A stretch of DNA of 64,000 nucleotides. It comes from Nitrospira sp. Its GTDB lineage: Bacteria; Nitrospirota; Nitrospiria; Nitrospirales; Nitrospiraceae. Position 1 is the first letter of the stretch; the number at the start of each line of letters is the position of its first letter. The translations under genes were made by a program, and so were the position numbers. The DNA lies in assembly GCA_031315995.1 (NCBI GenBank), contig JALDRG010000003.1, forward strand, positions 1 to 64,000, given 5' to 3'. This document shows, in pieces, positions 62,078 through 64,000 of the stretch. Below the pieces are notes generated by a model. The model made no database searches. It was given only the letters and a program-made list of their open reading frames with translations, and was not told the DNA's origin.

Positions 62078-63004
62078 ATGTTGCGCCTGATCGTACTGAC
62101 CATTCTGTTCCTGCTTGCGATACCATGCGAGTGGAATTCCACCGCCACTGTTCCCCTTGTCTCTGCTGCCGAACCGCTCAATGTCGTCGTGACCCTTCCC
62201 GTGCTGAAAGATTGGGTACAACAGATCGGCGGACCGCATGTGCGCGTCCACTCACTCATGACCGGGTATGAGAGCGAGCATACCTATTCACCGAAACCAA
62301 GCGATCTGGTGGTGATTCATAAAGCCGCGCTGCTGTTCGAAGTCGGTGCCGGACTCGAAATATGGGTCTCCTCGCTCGTCAAAAACGCGGGCAACGGATC
62401 CTTGCACGTCGTGACCACCTCCAACGATATTGAGCTGATCCAGGATCAGCCCGAACCCGTAGGAACTACACACGCACACCATCATGCGGCGGGTAATCCA
62501 CATGTGTGGCTCGACCCAGCTGCCGCAGCCACGATGGTGCAACACATCTCGAACGCCTTGGCTGCGGCCGACCCCGCCCATGCGCCGGACTATGGGACCA
62601 ACACCGCAACCTATCTTCAGGCGCTCACGCGCGTCCAGGACGAATCGCTGGCCAGGCTCCGCCCGTTGACCAACCGAACCGTCATCGTCCACCACCCGGC
62701 CTGGCCCTATTTTGCCCGACGCTTCGATCTGCGCATCGCCGGGACAATCCTGACGCAACCGGGAGGAGAACCGTCCGCTCGACATCTGCATACCTTGATC
62801 GAAACCATTAAGCGAGAACACGTCCGCGTGATTATCTCCGAGGTGCAACTGAATCAGAAGCTTCCAGAGCTCCTTGCACGGGAAACCGGGGCGCGCATCG
62901 CCGTGCTGACCACCTTGCCGGGAGGCGTACCGGGAACCGAGACCTACCTCGACATGCTCCGCTATAATGTGCTCCAATTGGCCCAGGCACTTGAGCAGAC
63001 CTAA
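62078..63004 (+). CDS. znuA: Zinc (or manganese) ABC transporter, substrate-binding protein
   Basis: A 308-residue periplasmic metal-binding protein of the ZnuA/TroA family (cluster A-I). The signal peptide ends near residue 30. The first lobe begins 'LNVVVTLPVLKDWVQQIGG' and 'GYESEHTYSPKPSDL' holds the first His ligand. A His-rich loop ('TTHAHHHAAGNPHVWLDP') follows, as in zinc-specific members, then 'VIVHHPAWPYFARRF' and 'EVQLNQKLPELLARETGA'. It precedes znuC by 59 bases. A TTGACT at 62043 lies upstream, but no clear Zur box was identified. Confidence 0.92.
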   Translation: MLRLIVLTILFLLAIPCEWNSTATVPLVSAAEPLNVVVTLPVLKDWVQQIGGPHVRVHSLMTGYESEHTYSPKPSDLVVIHKAALLFEVGAGLEIWVSSLVKNAGNGSLHVVTTSNDIELIQDQPEPVGTTHAHHHAAGNPHVWLDPAAAATMVQHISNALAAADPAHAPDYGTNTATYLQALTRVQDESLARLRPLTNRTVIVHHPAWPYFARRFDLRIAGTILTQPGGEPSARHLHTLIETIKREHVRVIISEVQLNQKLPELLARETGARIAVLTTLPGGVPGTETYLDMLRYNVLQLAQALEQT

Positions 63005-63063
63005 CCGCCGCAGCCATCCGGACATCGACTGCTCAACCAGCATTTCAACGAACGCCGCCACGC

Positions 63064-63843
63064 ATGACCCATCCCATTATTCGCTTTGACCATGCCACCT
63101 TCGGTTTTCCCGGCATCGTGGCACTGGAAGACATCACCCTGACCATTCCTGAATCGGAGTTCGTCGGCGTGATCGGGCCCAATGGATCCGGCAAAACGAC
63201 CCTCTGCCGTGCCGTGCTCGGCCTGATGGCCCCATTGCGGGGAACACTCCGCGTCCTCGACTGTGCCTGCGAAGAACTCCGCTGCCACCATCGCGCCCTC
63301 ATCGGGTATCTGCCGCAAAAAGGCATGATCGATCGGAACTTTCCCGTCACCGTGCTGGAAGCCGTCATGATGGGACGATACGGCGCGCTCGGTCTCTTTC
63401 GTCGACCCACACAGAAAGATCGGGACATTGCCCGTCAAGCGCTCACTCAGGTCGGCATGGATCACCATCGAGACTCCGCGTTAGGGGCCCTTTCCGGCGG
63501 ACAGCAGCAACGTGTGTTCATCGCGCGGGCACTGGCGCAGCAACCACGGATTCTTCTGCTGGACGAACCGACGACCGGGCTCGACCTCACCGCTCAACAT
63601 AACGTGGTGGAATTGATCCAACAGCTGCATCGAGATCTGAAGCTGACGATCCTCATGATCACCCACGATATCAATATGATTCGGTCTCGGGTGGACCGGT
63701 TGGTCCTTCTCAAGACCAAGCTGTTTGCGGCGGGGCCGCCTCAAGAAGTCTTGAAACCCGATATTCTGAGCCAGGTGTATGGGAAGGAACTGGTCATTAC
63801 CGACAAGGACTTCGTCATCGTGGAAGATTACCACCACCACTGA
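63064..63843 (+). CDS. znuC: Zinc (or manganese) ABC transporter, ATP-binding protein
   Basis: A 259-residue ABC ATPase that powers metal import. Walker A is GPNGSGKTT, the Q-loop is 'IGYLPQKGMID', the signature is LSGGQQQRV, Walker B is 'RILLLDEPTTGLD' and the H-loop is 'LMITHDINMI'. 'EAVMMGRYGALGLFRRPTQK' is typical of the ZnuC/MntB-type family. The C-terminus ends with 'EDYHHH', a His triplet possibly interacting with metal. It sits between znuA and the start of the permease gene. Confidence 0.94.
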   Translation: MTHPIIRFDHATFGFPGIVALEDITLTIPESEFVGVIGPNGSGKTTLCRAVLGLMAPLRGTLRVLDCACEELRCHHRALIGYLPQKGMIDRNFPVTVLEAVMMGRYGALGLFRRPTQKDRDIARQALTQVGMDHHRDSALGALSGGQQQRVFIARALAQQPRILLLDEPTTGLDLTAQHNVVELIQQLHRDLKLTILMITHDINMIRSRVDRLVLLKTKLFAAGPPQEVLKPDILSQVYGKELVITDKDFVIVEDYHHH

Positions 63844-63957
63844 AGAAAGTACGATGTGCGGATCTGGTGACGGTCTTGATTCGAGGATCGAGAGGCGCTG
63901 TCGGATCCCTCTTCACCATCACTCATTCACCAGATCGCCACGTCACCACATACCACC

Positions 63958-64000
63958 ATGCTAGAACTTCTCGCATACGATTTCATGCAACGCTCCCTCC
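63958..64000 (+). CDS. znuB: Zinc ABC transporter permease, 5' end only
   Basis: An ATG at 63958 starts 'MLELLAYDFMQRSL' up to the window edge. Metal-family permeases begin with the same pattern of a short amphipathic helix before the first membrane segment. Its place after znuC supports the call. It lies 114 bases after the znuC stop. Only 14 codons are visible. Confidence 0.75.
   Translation, partial: MLELLAYDFMQRSL

Overview
The window is bacterial chromosome with dense, GC-rich, mostly single-copy housekeeping genes. Gene content and protein style point to a member of the phylum Nitrospirota, most likely a Nitrospira: proteins made of repeated protochlorophyllide-reductase-like (PCP_red) modules in a non-photosynthetic setting, an archaeal-type phenylalanyl-tRNA synthetase, a ferredoxin-type sulfite reductase fused to a TusA-like domain, and many small secreted proteins without clear family. 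This assignment is inference; no rRNA or taxonomic marker was compared.

Layout. 1-2128 is the end of an integrated element: a helix-turn-helix (excisionase-like) gene running off the left edge, a CGNR zinc-finger protein, and a tyrosine integrase whose last codons run antisense through a tRNA-Arg(TCG) gene, the presumed attachment site. 2216-5731 (minus) holds trmI, an SDR oxidoreductase, a small exported protein, aroE and aroK. 6024-12234 (plus) holds an RpoD-like sigma factor with a clear terminator, an HtrA-type protease, lipB, glutamate dehydrogenase and small unknown genes. 12414-18071 carries a DD-carboxypeptidase, small proteins, an FG-GAP propeller lipoprotein and malQ.

18410-29363 (minus) is one long aromatic and core-metabolism cluster in transcription order pheA, hisC, aroF, tyrA, aroA, cmk, plsC, rpsA, sppA, an HU/IHF gene and a four-repeat PCP_red gene. 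Together these cover DAHP synthesis, EPSP synthesis, the prephenate branches and transamination; aroE and aroK lie elsewhere in the window. Next come ruvB, a Cys-rich exported protein, ruvA and yebC (no ruvC), then a His-rich membrane protein.

33591-42944 (minus) is a sulfate-assimilation operon headed by an Rrf2 regulator with a visible promoter and palindromic operator: sulfite reductase-HEPN-TusA fusion, APS reductase, a TrpD2-like protein, cysD, cysN fused to a degenerate APS-kinase domain, then an Mrp Fe-S ATPase and a zinc-ribbon/PCP_red protein.

43272-47617 (plus) holds a Fis-type regulator, HU, tRNA-Val(GAC) and thrS-infC-rpmI-rplT, with infC starting at a rare ATC codon. Where bacteria usually continue with pheST, a convergent operon fmt-rsmB-rpe-pheS-pheT carries archaeal/eukaryal-type PheRS. 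Initiator tRNA-fMet is divergent from fmt and is followed by a decayed integrase, a second tRNA-linked integration scar. 54818-64000 contains a lipoprotein esterase, a lytic transglycosylase, a receiver-GGDEF protein, a beta-helix protein, a CpoB-like protein, a DUF2726 protein, anmK and the start of a zinc ABC transporter operon (znuA, znuC, znuB cut by the right edge).

No CRISPR array, rRNA operon or intact insertion sequence was seen. The most interesting items are the PheRS replacement, the sulfur-assimilation fusions and the PCP_red repeat proteins.
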